The notes under the pieces: model-generated | Databases searched by the model: none | Seen by the model: only the letters and a program-made list of their open reading frames with translations | What the model was told of the DNA's origin: nothing | From: Dawidia soli | GTDB lineage: Bacteria > Bacteroidota > Bacteroidia > Cytophagales > Cyclobacteriaceae | Assembly: GCF_018598185.1 (NCBI RefSeq) | Contig: NZ_JAHESC010000036.1 | Span: forward strand, 1-64,000 | Length of the DNA: 64,000 bases | Direction of reading: 5' to 3' | In this document: one piece after another, positions 63,262-64,000 of the stretch | Position numbering within the stretch: position 1 is the stretch's first letter | How the letters are laid out: the number at the start of each line of letters is the position of its first letter | Program-made: the position numbers and the translations under genes

Positions 63262-64000
63262 TTACCCCATCGCCAGCACCTTCGCCGCCCCTACCCGCCG
63301 GGCCTGCTGTACCGTGCCGTCTCCGAGGAACATGCCATACCGGATCCCTACCGAGAGCATCAGGCTGAACTCGGCCGCTGACGGTCGCCGGGGCAGGCTG
63401 ACCGCCAACGTTGTCGCATCGGCCCGCACGCCCGATGGCAGCCATGCCGTGGAAACCATCACGGGCGCATACATCGTATCAAACCAGGGCGAAACGACAT
63501 ACTTTTCCTGCTGCTCATCATAGGCGGCGTCCGGCACGATGCCCAGCACGGCCGTGACACTATACATGGGTTGGTCCTCGAGCGGATGAAAGTTGATCCC
63601 GGGGAGCAGCTCCGGAACATCGAGGTGCGCGGACAGGGCTTCGCGATCGATGCGCGCGGTAATCGCGCTTCGGATGGTCGACTCGAAAAGCGAGATCTTC
63701 TTGCTCAGCGAAAAGCCCGCGAGCAGCTGGGGCATTTGCGAAAGGCGGATGGAACGCCGGCCGAGCTCGTGGGTGGTATCCAGACGTTGTACGGGCAACA
63801 GATATTGATTCAGCACGGGACATAGATTCTGGTCTGCCAGGGCACGGTGTGGACCGAACATGATACGAATGGCTTTGCCCAGCACCGAGCAGCCTCCCAA
63901 TTCCGTCCCATAGCGACGCAGCACGTCGAACCTCGCGTCGTTCTTGATCCGTGACCGCGAAGCGCCGCCCTTCCGGCGCAAAATGATCTTGTCGCTGCCT
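63262..64000 (-). CDS. Hypothetical protein, 5' end beyond the window
   Basis: The frame is open to the right edge and reads SDKIILRRKGGASRSRIKND there, so the true start lies outside. The visible 246 residues have no signal or membrane segment; they include SALSAHLDVPELLPGINFHP-like hydrophobic strands and PMYSVTAVLGIVPDAAYDEQ. The opening (DKIILR-RKGGASRSRIK, then RYGTELGGCSVLGKAIR) resembles a Bacteroidota family of about 220-250 residues with no known function. The 168 bases between it and the toxin remnant are AT-rich and empty. Confidence 0.7.
   Translation of the reverse strand, partial: GSDKIILRRKGGASRSRIKNDARFDVLRRYGTELGGCSVLGKAIRIMFGPHRALADQNLCPVLNQYLLPVQRLDTTHELGRRSIRLSQMPQLLAGFSLSKKISLFESTIRSAITARIDREALSAHLDVPELLPGINFHPLEDQPMYSVTAVLGIVPDAAYDEQQEKYVVSPWFDTMYAPVMVSTAWLPSGVRADATTLAVSLPRRPSAAEFSLMLSVGIRYGMFLGDGTVQQARRVGAAKVLAMG

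Noticed and set aside
1-64000. tRNA, rRNA, CRISPR arrays, transposase genes and type VI secretion genes
   Set aside because: I looked for cloverleaf genes, regular spacer arrays, DDE transposases and VgrG/Hcp/PAAR-like proteins and found none.

Overview
The window looks like a Bacteroidota chromosome, most likely a cytophagal or related gliding soil lineage. The support is phylum-specific: a SusC/SusD outer-membrane import pair with an ECF sigma/FecR switch, three proteins ending in the gliding-motility-associated (type IX secretion, type B) C-terminal domain, two PorP/SprF-family partners, DUF6443-type RHS proteins, and a TAnnTTTG promoter box. No rRNA, tRNA or CRISPR array was seen.

Layout. 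(1) 0.2-9.7 kb, minus strand: a nutrient-import operon of sigma factor, FecR anti-sigma, SusC with an N-terminal STN signalling domain, SusD, a zinc-metallohydrolase lipoprotein and a DUF4302 lipoprotein. (2) 9.8-11.5 kb, minus: a small membrane/thioredoxin-like cluster. (3) 11.6-27.5 kb, minus: a cell-surface adhesin operon with a 990-residue T9SS cargo, a 3983-residue SprB-like giant and an overlapping SprF-like protein. (4) 27.9-34.3 kb: an outer-membrane barrel, a DinB protein, an NnrS-like membrane protein, DUF1275, and a second T9SS cargo plus PorP/SprF pair. (5) 34.8-45.8 kb, plus: a GC-rich secreted RHS locus made of an N-terminal DUF6443 half, a 1130-residue RHS-like shell protein, a small exported protein, and an 1839-residue protein that joins a plant-type LRR domain to the remaining RHS half and a toxin-like tip. 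(6) 44.85-60.2 kb: an AT-rich island of exchangeable RHS tips, candidate immunity genes, decayed tip and immunity fragments, and a mobile-element segment (HTH, PD-(D/E)XK-like protein, primase-like remnant, two tyrosine recombinases, noncoding repeats). (7) 60.4-64 kb: a GC-rich coiled-coil/outer-membrane protein, a CDI-type immunity protein, remnants of two toxin-antitoxin modules with one surviving HTH antitoxin, and a gene running off the right edge.

The most notable region is 34.8-60.2 kb. The conserved RHS shell changes abruptly in base composition at a conserved YYPFG junction. Two displaced tips with the same junction lie downstream: one carries an HExxH metallopeptidase-like domain, the other a roughly 650-bp homology arm to the live gene. 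Cognate-looking small lipoprotein or membrane genes follow the tips. I read this as a polymorphic toxin locus with a record of repeated tip replacement, whose RHS shell is split over separate genes with an LRR module fused to the toxin-bearing half. The toxin and immunity roles are inferred from architecture, not shown.
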